This document shows, piece after piece, positions 1 to 9,609 of a DNA stretch of 64,000 nucleotides; position 1 is the stretch's first letter; each line of letters opens with the position of its first letter. The translations under genes and the position numbers were made by a program. The stretch is from Bifidobacterium catenulatum PV20-2. GTDB lineage: Bacteria > Actinomycetota > Actinomycetes > Actinomycetales > Bifidobacteriaceae. The notes under the pieces are model-generated. The model had not been told where the DNA came from. It did not search any database and worked only from the letters and a program-made list of their open reading frames with translations. The stretch covers positions 930,001 to 994,000 of the forward strand of contig NZ_CP007456.1 of the NCBI RefSeq assembly GCF_000800455.1. The letters are read 5' to 3'.

Positions 1-77
1 CTCAATAAGGGAGATGCGGGCCGGCATTCAGAGCGACTCGTTGAAGAAATCCCAAGATGATGTCAGAAGCCTTCACA

Positions 78-127
78 AACGAGAAGAAAGGCCGTCTCAC
101 GTTCGATCGAACGGTGAAACGGCCTTT
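78..127 (-). terminator. Intrinsic terminator after the metal-binding lipoprotein gene
   Basis: Read on the minus strand, AAAGGCCGT and ACGGCCTTT (87-95 and 119-127) pair around an inner GTTCGATCGAAC palindrome. A T-rich stretch follows (78-86). It lies 18 bases past the stop of the 145-1230 gene, so it most likely ends that single-gene transcript. Confidence 0.75.
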
Positions 128-144
128 GAGATGATATTGAAAGG

Positions 145-1230
145 TTATTTTCTCGGATTTGGTTGTGGGGAGTCGCTTGATTCATCATTCGATTCATTCG
201 CCGTTTGCGAATCGTCGGCATCGGAGGAATTCGCAGGATCCGTCGAATCCGTACTTCCTGAGCCGGCGTTGGAACTGGTGTCGGCATCGGATTGCTTGGC
301 GAACATGTCGTTCAGTGAGAGGATGAGCGATCTGATCCATGATGTCAGGCTTTTGCAGTCGGAAGGCATCTGTTCGCTGATGTCAAGTACGGGAACATCC
401 GATTTGTAAGCGGTGCCGGTCAGCGTGTTCGTGGCGTCGTTTGCGGATTGCGTGTCGTTGATAAGCACGTCGACCTTATGTTTTTCCAGCAATTCCTGGA
501 ATTCCTGAAGATCGTCAGGGGTTGGTTCAGAGCCTGTGCCTGCCGATTGCAGGTATCCCTCCGGCGTGTTGTCGGTGAACCCCATGTCGCTGAGCAGATA
601 GTAGGCGACGGGTTCGGTGGCGGCATAGGAGGAGTTCTTATGCGTGTCGCTGAACGCCTTCATGTCCTTCTCTATTTTCTTTTCTCGTCTGTTCCACGCG
701 GTGAGTTTGTTATTGAAATACTTCTTTTGCGCGGGCATGATGCGGCTGTATGTGTCGGCCAATTCCTTGGCCATAGCGTTGCGGGCGTCGCTGGAGAACC
801 ACAGATGCGGATTGTCGCCCTCGATTGCTCCGACCATCTGTGCCGCGGAAACGGAAACGGTGTCTTTGCTGAGATTCTTGGTGGCCCAAGCGTCGTAGCC
901 CGCGCCATTGGACACCGCGACCTGCGCCTGCTGAATCTTGCCGATGTCGTCGGTCCTCGGCTCGAAATCATGCGCGTCAACATCGGTCGAAGACAGGATC
1001 GACGTGACTTTCACGTGAACGCCGCCTATCTGCTCGGCGAGAGATCCCCACTGGTTGACCGAGGCGACCACCTCGATCGGCGTGATCTGTTCGGTCTGGG
1101 CATCGGAATCGGCGGAAGCATCATCCTTCTGAGAAGAGGATCCTCCGGAGCATGCTGTCATGCCGAACGTCATGCAAAGCGTGAGTCCTGCGGCAAAAGC
1201 GCGTAACGAAGAACGTTTGTGCATGCACAT
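145..1230 (-). CDS. Metal ABC transporter substrate-binding lipoprotein (ZnuA/TroA family)
   Basis: Cluster A-I solute-binding lipoprotein that captures Zn2+ or Mn2+ outside the membrane for an ABC importer. It has a basic, hydrophobic signal sequence and a lipobox ending in Cys27 (MTAC). Family ligands are visible at His87 (DAHDFEP) and His142 (NPHLW). The third ligand position reads TEPVAYY, with Glu207 where ZnuA has His; Glu is typical of Mn-binding PsaA-like members. The charged His-rich loop of many zinc binders is absent. The last ~50 residues are a Ser/Asp/Asn-rich tail that looks disordered. The start has a GAGGG ribosome site 8 bases upstream. No permease or ATPase gene lies beside it on the right; partners could lie left of the window. 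Metal choice is inference. Confidence 0.88.
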   Translation of the reverse strand: MCMHKRSSLRAFAAGLTLCMTFGMTACSGGSSSQKDDASADSDAQTEQITPIEVVASVNQWGSLAEQIGGVHVKVTSILSSTDVDAHDFEPRTDDIGKIQQAQVAVSNGAGYDAWATKNLSKDTVSVSAAQMVGAIEGDNPHLWFSSDARNAMAKELADTYSRIMPAQKKYFNNKLTAWNRREKKIEKDMKAFSDTHKNSSYAATEPVAYYLLSDMGFTDNTPEGYLQSAGTGSEPTPDDLQEFQELLEKHKVDVLINDTQSANDATNTLTGTAYKSDVPVLDISEQMPSDCKSLTSWIRSLILSLNDMFAKQSDADTSSNAGSGSTDSTDPANSSDADDSQTANESNDESSDSPQPNPRK

Positions 1231-1370
1231 ATCGGATGCCCTCTTCCTGAACCGCCTTAATCGTGTTCATCTCATAAATACGTGTGCGACTTACGACTGA
1301 AACCAAGATAGCCTACGATACATGCAAATGCCAATACAACAGCAATCCAATAAAGAGGGGAGTGACCGGC

Positions 1371-2246
1371 ATGGCAGTGAAAATCGATGGAAAGATGGTG
1401 TCCGCGCAGATTAAAGCGAATCTCGCCGAACGCGTCGCGTCGTTGAAAGAGCGGGGGGTTAACCCCGGTCTTGGCACCATTCTGGTCGGTTCCGATCCCG
1501 GCTCCGTCAAATATGTTGCTGGAAAACATGCTGATTGCGCTGAAATCGGTGTGAACTCCATTAGGAAGGAGTTGCCCGCCGACGCAACGTTCGAACAGAT
1601 TGCTGAAGCCGTGCAGGAACTCAACGCTGACCCTGCCTGCACAGGCTATATCGTGCAGCTGCCTCTACCGAAAGGTATTGACGAAAACGCCATCATTGAT
1701 CTGATCGACCCCAAGAAGGATGCGGATGGCATGCATCCATACAATCTTGGCGAACTTGTGCTGCACGCGCGAGGTGACATCACCACGCCGCTGCCGTGTA
1801 CTCCGCGAGGCGTGATCGAACTGCTGAATGCCTATGACATCGACTTGGACGGCAAAGAGGTCTGCGTGCTCGGTCGAGGCATCACCATCGGGCGTACGGT
1901 TGGTCTTTTGCTGACGCGCAAGGCGGTGAACGCCACGGTCACGCTGTGCCACACAGGCACCAAGGATGTGCGCAAGCATATGCGCGAGGCCGACGTCATT
2001 ATTGCGGCCATGGGTTCTGCGGGCTTTGTCAAGCCGGAAGACGTCAAGGAAAGTGCGGTGCTGGTCGATGTCGGCGTTTCCCGTGTGTTTGACGAAGAAG
2101 CCGGCCGCTATCGCGTGAAGGGCGATGTTGACAAAGCCTGCTACGAGAAGGTTTCGGCATATACGCCGAACCCGGGTGGTGTCGGCCCTATGACCCGTGC
2201 CATGTTGTTGGAGAATGTGGTCGAGATGGCCGAGCGTCAGCTGTAA
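1371..2246 (+). CDS. folD: Bifunctional methylenetetrahydrofolate dehydrogenase/cyclohydrolase FolD
   Basis: Cytosolic one-carbon enzyme that interconverts 5,10-methylene-THF, 5,10-methenyl-THF and 10-formyl-THF with NADP. The 291-residue length is normal. Visible motifs are the catalytic-lysine segment [14 protein letters not shown], the folate-site [10 protein letters not shown], the Rossmann segment [12 protein letters not shown] and the C-terminal [16 protein letters not shown]. The open frame extends upstream to 1284, but the start chosen here has an AGAGGGGAG ribosome site about 8 bases before the ATG and matches the usual N-terminus. It is divergent from the lipoprotein gene and followed by its own terminator. 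Confidence 0.95.
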   Translation: MAVKIDGKMVSAQIKANLAERVASLKERGVNPGLGTILVGSDPGSVKYVAGKHADCAEIGVNSIRKELPADATFEQIAEAVQELNADPACTGYIVQLPLPKGIDENAIIDLIDPKKDADGMHPYNLGELVLHARGDITTPLPCTPRGVIELLNAYDIDLDGKEVCVLGRGITIGRTVGLLLTRKAVNATVTLCHTGTKDVRKHMREADVIIAAMGSAGFVKPEDVKESAVLVDVGVSRVFDEEAGRYRVKGDVDKACYEKVSAYTPNPGGVGPMTRAMLLENVVEMAERQL

Positions 2247-2277
2247 TTGCGCTTTATGCACGATGCAAGCTGATTTC

Positions 2278-2309
2278 GGGCGTGTCGCATGTTGCGGCAC
2301 GCCTTTTTT
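2278..2309 (+). terminator. Intrinsic terminator after folD
   Basis: GGCGTGTCGCA (2279-2289) pairs with TGCGGCACGCC (2293-2303) with one G-T mismatch-type pair and a 3-base loop. Six T residues follow. It separates folD from rpsA. Confidence 0.85.
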
Positions 2310-2410
2310 GTGCATGGTCCCATGTAAACTTGCGCCTTGCATGTGTTATATCGCATGCACATAACTGAAGACCGATTTTATCCACCCACTATTTGTAAGA
2401 AACCAAATTA

Positions 2411-3886
2411 ATGGCAGAGAACAATAACGAAGTCACCAAGGTCGCCATCAACGACATCGGCACCGAAGAGGACTTCATCAAGGCAGTCGATTCCACCATC
2501 AAGAACTTCGGTGATGGTGATCTGGTCGAAGGTACCGTCGTCAAGGTCGATCACGACGAGGTCCTGCTCGACATCGGCTACAAGACTGAGGGCGTCATTC
2601 CCTCCCGCGAGCTTTCCATCAAGAAGGACGTTGATCCGGACGAAGTCGTCGAGGTCGGCGACACCATTGAGGCTCTTGTCGTCACCAAGGAAGACAAGGA
2701 AGGCCGTCTGATTCTGTCCAAGAAGCGTGCACAGTACGAGCGTGCTTGGGGCGACATCGAGAAGATCAAAGAAGCCGATGGCGTTGTCGAAGGCACCGTT
2801 ATCGAAGCTGTCAAGGGTGGCCTCATCGTCGACATCGGTCTGCGTGGCTTCCTGCCGGCATCCCTGGTCGAAATGCGTCGCGTCCGCGACCTGTCCCCGT
2901 ACATTGGCCAGACCATCAAGGCCAAGATCCTCGAGCTCGACAAGAACCGCAACAATGTGGTGCTCTCCCGTCGCCAGTACCTCGAAGAGACCCAGTCCGA
3001 AGTGCGCGAGACCTTCCTGTCCCAGCTCAAGAAGGGCCAGATTCGCGAAGGCGTCGTGTCCTCCATCGTCAACTTCGGTGCATTCGTTGATCTGGGCGGT
3101 GTTGACGGCCTGATCCACGTTTCCGAGCTGTCTTGGAAGCACATCGACCACCCGTCCGAGGTTGTCAAGGTCGGCGACAAGGTCACCGTCGAGGTGCTCG
3201 ACGTTGACCTCGACCGTGAGCGCATCTCCCTGTCCCTCAAGGCTACCCAGGAAGATCCGTGGCAGCGCTTCGCTCGCACCCACGTTCCTGGCCAGATCGT
3301 CAAGGGCAAGGTCACCAAGATCGTTCAGTTCGGCGTCTTCATCTCCGTCGAAGACGGCATCGAAGGCCTCGTGCACATCTCCGAGCTGGCCAACCGCCAC
3401 GTAGAGAACCCGGAGACCGTCGTCAAGCCGGGCGAAGAAGTGTTCGTCAAGGTGATCGACGTTGATCTCGATCGTCGCCGCATCTCCCTGTCCCTCAAGC
3501 AGGCCAACGACTCCGTCGATCCGGCTTCCGAGGACTTCGATCCGGCTCTGTACGGCATGCCGGCAGAGTACGACGAGCAGGGCAACTACAAGTATCCGGA
3601 AGGCTTCGACCCGGCAACCAACGAGTGGATCGCTGGTTACGAGAAGCAGCGTGAGGAGTGGGAGTCCCAGTACGCCGCCGCTCACGATCTGTGGGAGCAG
3701 CACAAGGAATTTGTGGCCAAGGAGCTCGAGAACGCTGAAGCTTCCGCCGCTGAAGATGGCCAGGCTCCGAAGGAAGAGAAGGTCGAAGAGGTGTCTTCCA
3801 ACTACTCCTCCGAGAACACTTCCGCCGGCACCCTCGCCGACTCCGACCAGCTCGCCGCTCTGCGCGACCAGCTGCTCGGCAAGTGA
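2411..3886 (+). CDS. rpsA: 30S ribosomal protein S1
   Basis: RNA-binding ribosomal protein that helps mRNA engage the 30S subunit. The 491 residues contain four S1/OB-fold repeats at about 36-105, 122-190, 207-277 and 293-363; each ends in the S1-type core, e.g. GAFVDLGGVDGLIHVSELSW. The tail is acidic and repeat-free. Four repeats plus a tail is the actinobacterial form; Escherichia coli has six. Codon use is strongly biased to C-ending codons, as expected for very high expression. No strong Shine-Dalgarno is visible before the ATG (only GTAAGAAACC), a common trait of rpsA genes. The transcript is bounded by terminators on both sides. Confidence 0.96.
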   Translation: MAENNNEVTKVAINDIGTEEDFIKAVDSTIKNFGDGDLVEGTVVKVDHDEVLLDIGYKTEGVIPSRELSIKKDVDPDEVVEVGDTIEALVVTKEDKEGRLILSKKRAQYERAWGDIEKIKEADGVVEGTVIEAVKGGLIVDIGLRGFLPASLVEMRRVRDLSPYIGQTIKAKILELDKNRNNVVLSRRQYLEETQSEVRETFLSQLKKGQIREGVVSSIVNFGAFVDLGGVDGLIHVSELSWKHIDHPSEVVKVGDKVTVEVLDVDLDRERISLSLKATQEDPWQRFARTHVPGQIVKGKVTKIVQFGVFISVEDGIEGLVHISELANRHVENPETVVKPGEEVFVKVIDVDLDRRRISLSLKQANDSVDPASEDFDPALYGMPAEYDEQGNYKYPEGFDPATNEWIAGYEKQREEWESQYAAAHDLWEQHKEFVAKELENAEASAAEDGQAPKEEKVEEVSSNYSSENTSAGTLADSDQLAALRDQLLGK

Positions 3887-3931
3887 TTGTATCCTGAGCT
3901 AGAATCCAATCCGGCTCAAGCTAGATCCTAG

Positions 3932-3968
3932 AAAAGACCCCGTTCCTGATTCAGGTTCGGGGTCTTTT
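3932..3968 (+). terminator. Intrinsic terminator after rpsA
   Basis: A perfect 11-base stem, AAAAGACCCCG (3932-3942) with CGGGGTCTTTT (3958-3968), and a T run that is part of the stem. Confidence 0.88.
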
Positions 3969-4016
3969 CGTAAGTGCATGGCAAGCGTGCATGCGAAGCG
4001 CATTACAATGGCGGTT

Positions 4017-4640
4017 GTGGTGATTCGAATAGGATTGACCGGCGGCATAGCGGCTGGCAAAAGCACGGTATCTACAAAGCTGCGTGAGCTTGGTGCAGTA
4101 CTTGTCGATTATGATCTGCTTGCGCGTCACGTGGTGGAACCGGGCAGCATTGGCCTTCAGCGTATAGCGGAATGTTTCGGCCCCGATGCTTTGACCGATC
4201 GAGGCGATCTCAATCGAGCGTGGATGGCAGAGCATGTGTTTTCCGGCGCTGATGCGGAACGAAAACGCAAGATTTTGGACGGAATCGAGCATCCACTGAT
4301 TTATGAACTTGCAGTGCAACTCGAACATGAGGCTGTTGAAGCTGATTGCCAAGCAGTAGTGGTGCATGACATACCGTTACTCGCCGAAGTAATTGACAGC
4401 ATTCCTTTTGAATTCGACCATATCGTAACTGTCGAAGCGCCTGAACAGGTGAGGGTCAGCAGAATGATGACAACGCGAGGCATGAGCGAAAGCCAGGCAT
4501 GGAATCGTGTGAACCATCAATCCAGCGTGGAACAGCGTCTTGCCATTGCCGATGAGGTCATCGATTCCACACAGCCATTGGAACAAATGTTCGAGCATAT
4601 TGATATGCTAATGAAACAATGGCGCACGGAAGCGAGGTAG
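4017..4640 (+). CDS. coaE: Dephospho-CoA kinase
   Basis: Last step of coenzyme A synthesis: phosphorylates the ribose 3'-OH of dephospho-CoA using ATP. The P-loop [12 protein letters not shown] sits at the very N-terminus as usual. Also visible are the DYDLLAR segment, the lid-type EHPLI region, [10 protein letters not shown], and the [15 protein letters not shown] segment near the end. Start is uncertain. GTG 4017 gives [10 protein letters not shown] and lies 7 bases after a TACAAT -10-like hexamer (4004-4009), which suggests a leaderless mRNA. ATG 4008 overlaps that hexamer, and ATG 3978 is almost inside the rpsA terminator. The stop is 2 bases before uvrB, so the two are probably cotranscribed. 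Confidence 0.9.
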   Translation: MVIRIGLTGGIAAGKSTVSTKLRELGAVLVDYDLLARHVVEPGSIGLQRIAECFGPDALTDRGDLNRAWMAEHVFSGADAERKRKILDGIEHPLIYELAVQLEHEAVEADCQAVVVHDIPLLAEVIDSIPFEFDHIVTVEAPEQVRVSRMMTTRGMSESQAWNRVNHQSSVEQRLAIADEVIDSTQPLEQMFEHIDMLMKQWRTEAR

Positions 4641-4642
4641 GC

Positions 4643-6754
4643 ATGGGATTCAATATTGAACGCACGAACAAGCCGTTTGTGGTCAAATCGCCATATAAGC
4701 CGAGCGGCGACCAGCCCAAGGCGATTGAAGAGCTTGCGGAACGCATTGAAAACGGTGAGAACGATGTGGTGCTCATGGGTGCCACCGGAACTGGCAAAAC
4801 CGCCACCACAGCATGGCTTATTGAACGTCTGCAACGCCCGACGTTGATCATCGAACCGAATAAAACGTTGGCAGCGCAGCTGTGCGCCGAGTTCCGTGAA
4901 CTCATGCCAGACAATGCGGTGAGCTATTTCGTTTCGTATTACGACTACTACCAGCCGGAAGCCTATATTCCGCAAACCGATACGTATATCGAAAAGGATT
5001 CCAACATCAATGACGACGTGGAACGGCTTCGCCATGCGGCCACGGCGAACTTGCTGACGCGTCGTGATTGCGTGGTCGTGGCAACGGTTTCCTGTATTTA
5101 CGGCCTTGGTACGCCGGAAGAATACGCCGGGCGTATGCTGTTTCTCGAGGAAGGCCAGCAGATCGACCGTGACGACTTGCTGCGCACTTTCGTCTCCATG
5201 CAGTACAAGCGCAACGATATCGCCTTCACCAGAGGTACGTTCCGTGTGCGCGGCGATACTGTCGAAATCATTCCCGTATATGAGGAACTGGCCATCCGTA
5301 TCGAATTCTTCGGTGATGAAATCGACCGTATTTCAACCCTGCATCCGCTGACCGGCGATGTGATTGCCCACGAGCCGCAGGTCCATATTTTCCCCGCATC
5401 ACACTATGTGGCGGGGCCGCAACGTATGGAGCGAGCGTTGTCTACCATTCAGCAGGAACTTGATCAACGTACCGCCGAACTGCGCAAACAAGGCAAGGAA
5501 CTTGAGGCACAACGTCTTACTATGCGCACCACGTACGATTTGGAGATGCTCTCCCAAGTTGGCGTCTGCTCCGGAGTGGAAAACTACTCAAGGCATTTCG
5601 ATGGCCGTGAGCCGGGCACGCCGCCGCATACGTTATTGGATTTCTTCCCTGACGATTTCCTACTCGTCATTGACGAGTCGCATGTTACCGTGCCGCAGAT
5701 CGGAGCCATGTACGAAGGCGATGCCAGTCGCAAACGCACGTTGGTCGAACATGGCTTTCGTCTGCCTTCAGCGATGGACAATCGACCGCTCAAATGGCCG
5801 GAATTCCAGGAACGCGTTGGCCAGACGGTATATCTGTCGGCGACGCCGGGCGACTACGAACTTGGTCTGAGCGATGGAGTCGTCGAACAAATCATTCGTC
5901 CGACCGGTCTTGTCGACCCGCAGATTGACGTGCGTCCGGTTGACGGGCAGATCGATGATCTGCTTGCGGAGATCAAAGACCGTGTAAACAGAAACGAGCG
6001 TGTGCTCGTCACCACGCTCACCAAGAAGATGGCTGAGGATCTGACGGATTATCTTCTGGAGCGTGGCATTAAAGTCGAATACCTGCATTCCGATGTGGAC
6101 ACCCTGCGACGTGTCGAATTGCTGCGCGAACTGCGCGAAGGCAAAATCGACGTCATCGTCGGCATCAACCTGCTGCGTGAAGGTCTCGATTTGCCGGAAG
6201 TGTCATTGGTCGCCATTCTTGACGCGGACAAGGAAGGTTTCCTGCGTTCCTATCGTTCGCTCATCCAGACCATCGGACGTGCCGCACGAAACGTGTCCGG
6301 CACCGTCATCATGTATGCGGACGACATCACCGAAGCCATGCACAAGGCCATCGACGAAACCAATCGCCGCCGTGATATCCAGATCGCCTACAACAAGGAA
6401 CACGGCATCGATCCGAAGCCGCTCATCAAGAAGATCTCCGATGTCAACGACATGCTTGCCAAAGAGGACGTCGACACCCAGACATTGCTCGGTACCGGAT
6501 ACCGCAACGCGGACAAAGCCGGCAATTCTCATCTTGGCGTGCCTGCCACCAGCAAGGAGGAATCCGACAGACGGCATGAGGAGATTCTCAAGGCCGGACT
6601 GCCCGCGCAGGATCTAGCTGATCTCATTCGGCAACTGTCCGAGCAGATGCATACCGCCGCCGAACAACTGCAATTCGAGCTTGCAGCTCGTTTGCGTGAC
6701 GAGATCCGTGACCTGAAAAAGGAACTTCGGCAGATGACGGAGGCGAGCAAATAG
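4643..6754 (+). CDS. uvrB: Excinuclease ABC subunit UvrB
   Basis: Damage-verification helicase of nucleotide excision repair; takes over the lesion from UvrA and recruits UvrC. Visible features are Walker A GATGTGKT, the beta-hairpin segment [12 protein letters not shown] that clamps DNA, the DESH box ([11 protein letters not shown]), helicase motifs SATPGDYE and QTIGRAARN, and the C-terminal UVR motif that binds UvrC. About 703 residues, normal for the family. An in-frame ATG at 4619 would overlap coaE; the chosen ATG has GCGAGG about 5 bases upstream and begins 2 bases after the coaE stop. Confidence 0.95.
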   Translation: MGFNIERTNKPFVVKSPYKPSGDQPKAIEELAERIENGENDVVLMGATGTGKTATTAWLIERLQRPTLIIEPNKTLAAQLCAEFRELMPDNAVSYFVSYYDYYQPEAYIPQTDTYIEKDSNINDDVERLRHAATANLLTRRDCVVVATVSCIYGLGTPEEYAGRMLFLEEGQQIDRDDLLRTFVSMQYKRNDIAFTRGTFRVRGDTVEIIPVYEELAIRIEFFGDEIDRISTLHPLTGDVIAHEPQVHIFPASHYVAGPQRMERALSTIQQELDQRTAELRKQGKELEAQRLTMRTTYDLEMLSQVGVCSGVENYSRHFDGREPGTPPHTLLDFFPDDFLLVIDESHVTVPQIGAMYEGDASRKRTLVEHGFRLPSAMDNRPLKWPEFQERVGQTVYLSATPGDYELGLSDGVVEQIIRPTGLVDPQIDVRPVDGQIDDLLAEIKDRVNRNERVLVTTLTKKMAEDLTDYLLERGIKVEYLHSDVDTLRRVELLRELREGKIDVIVGINLLREGLDLPEVSLVAILDADKEGFLRSYRSLIQTIGRAARNVSGTVIMYADDITEAMHKAIDETNRRRDIQIAYNKEHGIDPKPLIKKISDVNDMLAKEDVDTQTLLGTGYRNADKAGNSHLGVPATSKEESDRRHEEILKAGLPAQDLADLIRQLSEQMHTAAEQLQFELAARLRDEIRDLKKELRQMTEASK

Positions 6755-6793
6755 TTCTCGACTGGTCATACGGCATCCGTACCATAGTGGATT

Positions 6794-7777
6794 ATGGCTG
6801 AAACACCACTTGTTTTTGAAATCGCCACGTTCGCGGTGCTTGCCGTCTTCTTCGTGGTCGACTTGTTCATCATCGGACGTAAGCCCCATGTGCCCTCCAC
6901 CAAGGAATGCGTGCAGCATATCGCGTTCTTTGTAGTCATGGCGTTGATCTTCGGCGGACTTATGTGGTTCTTCGCGGGATCGAAGCCGGCCATCGAATTT
7001 TATTCGGGCTGGCTTACGGAATATTCGCTGAGTATTGACAATCTATTCGTCTTCGTCATCATTATGTCGAATTTTGCGGTGCCAAAACAGCTGCAGAAAT
7101 TCGTGCTGTCCATTGGCATCACCATCGCATTGGTGTTGCGCGGCGTGTTCATCCTCATCGGCGCGGCCATTATCTCCCGCTTCACCTGGGTGTTCTTCCT
7201 GTTCGGCGCATTTCTTATCGTCACCGCCATCAAGTTGGTCACTGGGGGAGACGAAGATGAGGAATATCATGAGAATGGCTTGATCCGCGCATTGCGCAAG
7301 GTCATCAAGATTACCGATGAGTATGACGGAGAAAAGTTGCGTACCGTTAAAAACGGTGCCAAGTATTGGACTCCGATGCTGATCGTCTTTCTGACCATCG
7401 GCACCACCGATGTGATGTTTGCCTTTGATTCCATTCCTGCTATTTTCGGTTTAACGAAGGATCCGTTCATTGTGTTCACGTCCAATGTGTTCGCGTTGCT
7501 CGGCTTGCAGCAGCTGTACTTCCTGCTTGGCGAGCTGCTCGACAAGCTGGTGTATCTGCCGCTTGGACTTTCCGTGGTGCTGGGCTTCATTGGCGTCAAG
7601 CTCATTATGGAGGCATTGCATGGCAATTCGTTGCCGTTCATCAATGGCGGTCAACCGATCGCTTGGGTGCCTGAAGTGCCTACATGGCTGTCTTTGGCGG
7701 TGATCGTTGTGTCGATTGGTGGTACCGCATTGGCCAGCGTGCTGAAGATGCGTGCCATCGAAGCAAAGGAAAAGTGA
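6794..7777 (+). CDS. TerC-family integral membrane protein
   Basis: Polytopic membrane protein of the TerC/Alx family (Pfam TerC), 327 residues. Roughly eight to nine hydrophobic segments are visible. The family signature is clear: TEYSLSIDNLFVFVIIM with the conserved Asp-Asn, then TTDVMFAFDSIPAIFGLTKDPFIVFTSN. Family members have been linked to tellurite resistance, Mn2+ export and pH stress; Mn2+ export is the best general guess here, but the substrate is not readable from sequence. The 3' end contains a charged cytoplasmic loop (GGDEDEEYHEN). Monocistronic, with a strong terminator right after. Confidence 0.9.
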   Translation: MAETPLVFEIATFAVLAVFFVVDLFIIGRKPHVPSTKECVQHIAFFVVMALIFGGLMWFFAGSKPAIEFYSGWLTEYSLSIDNLFVFVIIMSNFAVPKQLQKFVLSIGITIALVLRGVFILIGAAIISRFTWVFFLFGAFLIVTAIKLVTGGDEDEEYHENGLIRALRKVIKITDEYDGEKLRTVKNGAKYWTPMLIVFLTIGTTDVMFAFDSIPAIFGLTKDPFIVFTSNVFALLGLQQLYFLLGELLDKLVYLPLGLSVVLGFIGVKLIMEALHGNSLPFINGGQPIAWVPEVPTWLSLAVIVVSIGGTALASVLKMRAIEAKEK

Positions 7778-7785
7778 CGATTTGA

Positions 7786-7816
7786 GAAACCGCATGGAAA
7801 CATGCGGTTTCTTTTT
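7786..7816 (+). terminator. Intrinsic terminator after the TerC-family gene
   Basis: Perfect stem GAAACCGCATG (7786-7796) with CATGCGGTTTC (7801-7811), a GAAA loop and five T residues. Confidence 0.9.
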
Positions 7817-7826
7817 AGCAAAAAAA

Positions 7827-7840
7827 TGTGAGCGCTCACA
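7827..7840. promoter_or_regulatory. Perfect palindromic operator upstream of pyk (LacI-family type)
   Basis: TGTGAGCGCTCACA is a perfect 14-base palindrome with a central CG. This is the shape of LacI-family operators. A second, imperfect copy (GTGAGCGCTTTTTG) begins at 7864, 37 bases on. Both lie between the terminator and pyk. In bifidobacteria, comparative studies describe LacI-family global sugar regulators (AraQ, MalR) acting on glycolytic genes; assignment to one of them is inference. Confidence 0.6.
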
Positions 7841-7949
7841 ACACGCCTCGTTTCAAGGTGGAAGTGAGCGCTTTTTGCTAGTAGACTGGTCGGTTGGAAA
7901 CAGGGTCGTCAGATCCCAAAACAATATCAACAAGAATAGGCAGGCATTC

Positions 7950-9392
7950 ATGCGTAAAGCCAAGATCGTAGATACCATCGGTCCAGCTACCGAGTCCCTG
8001 GAAGGCATCACCAGCCTTGTCGAAGCAGGTATGGACGTCGCTCGTCTGAACCGCTCCCACGGCACTCCGGAGGACCACCTCAAGGTCTACAACAACCTCC
8101 GCGCCGCCGCCAAGGCCACCGGCCGCAACGTCGCAGCCCTGGTTGATCTGCAGGGTCCGAAGATCCGTTGCGGTTGGTTCAAGAAGAACGCCGACGGCGA
8201 AGACAAGGTCCAGCTGACCGAAGGCCAGGAGTTCGTCATCACCACCGACGATATCGAGGGCGACGAGCATATCACCTCCACCACCTTCAAGGGCCTGCCG
8301 GGCGATTGCCATGCTGGCGACCCGATCCTCATCGATGACGGCAAGGTTCGTCTTGAGGTTACCAAGGTCGAAGGCAACAACGTGTACACCAAGGTTGTCG
8401 TGGCCGGACCGGTTTCCAGCCACAAGGGTATCAACCTGCCGGGTGTTGCGGTGTCCCTGCCGGCTCTGACCGAGAAGGATGAAGCCGATCTGCGTTGGGC
8501 TATCCGCACCGGCGCCGACATCATCGCCATGTCCTTCGTGCGTTTCGCCACCGACATCGACCGCGCCCACGAGATCATGGACGAGGAAGGCCGTCGCATC
8601 CCGGTCGTCGCAAAGATCGAGAAGCCGCAGGCTCTTGAGAACCTTGAAGAGATCGTCAAGGCCTTCGATGGTATCATGGTCGCCCGTGGCGATATGGCCG
8701 TCGAGTGCCCGCTGGAAGAGGTTCCGCTGGCTACCAAGCGCTGCATCGAGCTGGCTCGTCAGTACGCCAAGCCGGTCATCGTGGCTACCGAAGTCCTTGG
8801 CTCCATGGTCAATTCTCCGGTCCCGACCCGTGCAGAGGCATCTGACTGCGCCAACGCCGTCCTCGACGGCGCCGACGCCACCATGACCTCCAACGAGACC
8901 GCCGTCGGCAAGTACCCGGCAGTCACCGTGAGCACCATGAGCCGCATCTCCTCCTTTGCCACCGAGCACGGTTTCGACCGTATCCCGGAACTGAAGAACC
9001 TGGATATGTCTTCCACCGGCGCCGTGTCTTCCGCAGCTGTGGATCTGGCTGACAAGCTGAACGCCAAGGCCATCGTTGCTTACACCCAGACTGGTTCCAC
9101 CGTGCACCGCGTGTCCCGCGAACGCCCGGCCACCCCGATCTATGGCATCACCAACAACGAGCACACCTATCACTGGCTGGCTCTGTCTTGGGGCACCGAG
9201 TCCTTCCTGCTCGATGAGGATTACCACGACAAGTCCCGCAAGGACCTGATGATCTTCACCGATAAGATCCTGAAGGATGCCGGCAAGGTCACCGATGGCG
9301 ACAAGATCGTTGTGCTGAGCTCCGCCCAGGGCGAGCACCAGCCGGGTCGCACCGATTCCATCTACGTCCACACCGTCGGTGCTTGCGACTGA
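7950..9392 (+). CDS. pyk: Pyruvate kinase
   Basis: Converts phosphoenolpyruvate and ADP to pyruvate and ATP, the final step of the lower glycolytic part of the bifid shunt. 480 residues from the ATG that gives MRKAKIVDTIGPATES. Visible motifs: TIGPAT, RLNRSHG, DLQGPKIR, the catalytic KIEKPQALENLEEI, and MVARGDMAVE. The C-terminal domain ends in a normal position. A longer frame reaches 7752 but runs through the terminator and operator, so it is rejected. Start is preceded by AATAGGCAGG. Codon bias is strong. The upstream palindromic operators suggest catabolite-type control. Confidence 0.96.
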   Translation: MRKAKIVDTIGPATESLEGITSLVEAGMDVARLNRSHGTPEDHLKVYNNLRAAAKATGRNVAALVDLQGPKIRCGWFKKNADGEDKVQLTEGQEFVITTDDIEGDEHITSTTFKGLPGDCHAGDPILIDDGKVRLEVTKVEGNNVYTKVVVAGPVSSHKGINLPGVAVSLPALTEKDEADLRWAIRTGADIIAMSFVRFATDIDRAHEIMDEEGRRIPVVAKIEKPQALENLEEIVKAFDGIMVARGDMAVECPLEEVPLATKRCIELARQYAKPVIVATEVLGSMVNSPVPTRAEASDCANAVLDGADATMTSNETAVGKYPAVTVSTMSRISSFATEHGFDRIPELKNLDMSSTGAVSSAAVDLADKLNAKAIVAYTQTGSTVHRVSRERPATPIYGITNNEHTYHWLALSWGTESFLLDEDYHDKSRKDLMIFTDKILKDAGKVTDGDKIVVLSSAQGEHQPGRTDSIYVHTVGACD

Positions 9393-9430
9393 GATGCGTT
9401 TCGGTCAGTGACTGACTGATTAGCGAATAG

Positions 9431-9473
9431 GAGGGCTTCCGTCCGTTTGGATGGAAGCCCTCCCGTTGTTTTT
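9431..9473 (+). terminator. Intrinsic terminator after pyk
   Basis: GAGGGCTTCC (9431-9440) pairs perfectly with GGAAGCCCTC (9453-9462); a T-rich tract ends at 9473. Confidence 0.87.
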
Positions 9474-9609
9474 GGATGATGTTGATATGTTGCCGATTTG
9501 CAGACTGCGACAGGTTGCGATCAAGATGTTGCGCATGGTGCGAAACGCCGACTGCTCAAGGACTTTGCAAAATCATTTTTCTGTGTTAATATGATTAAGT
9601 TGTGCGAAG

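Noticed and set aside
2408..3703. 431-codon open frame antisense to rpsA
   Set aside because: Shadow of the S1 repeats; its own apparent repeats are just the complement of the S1 domains.
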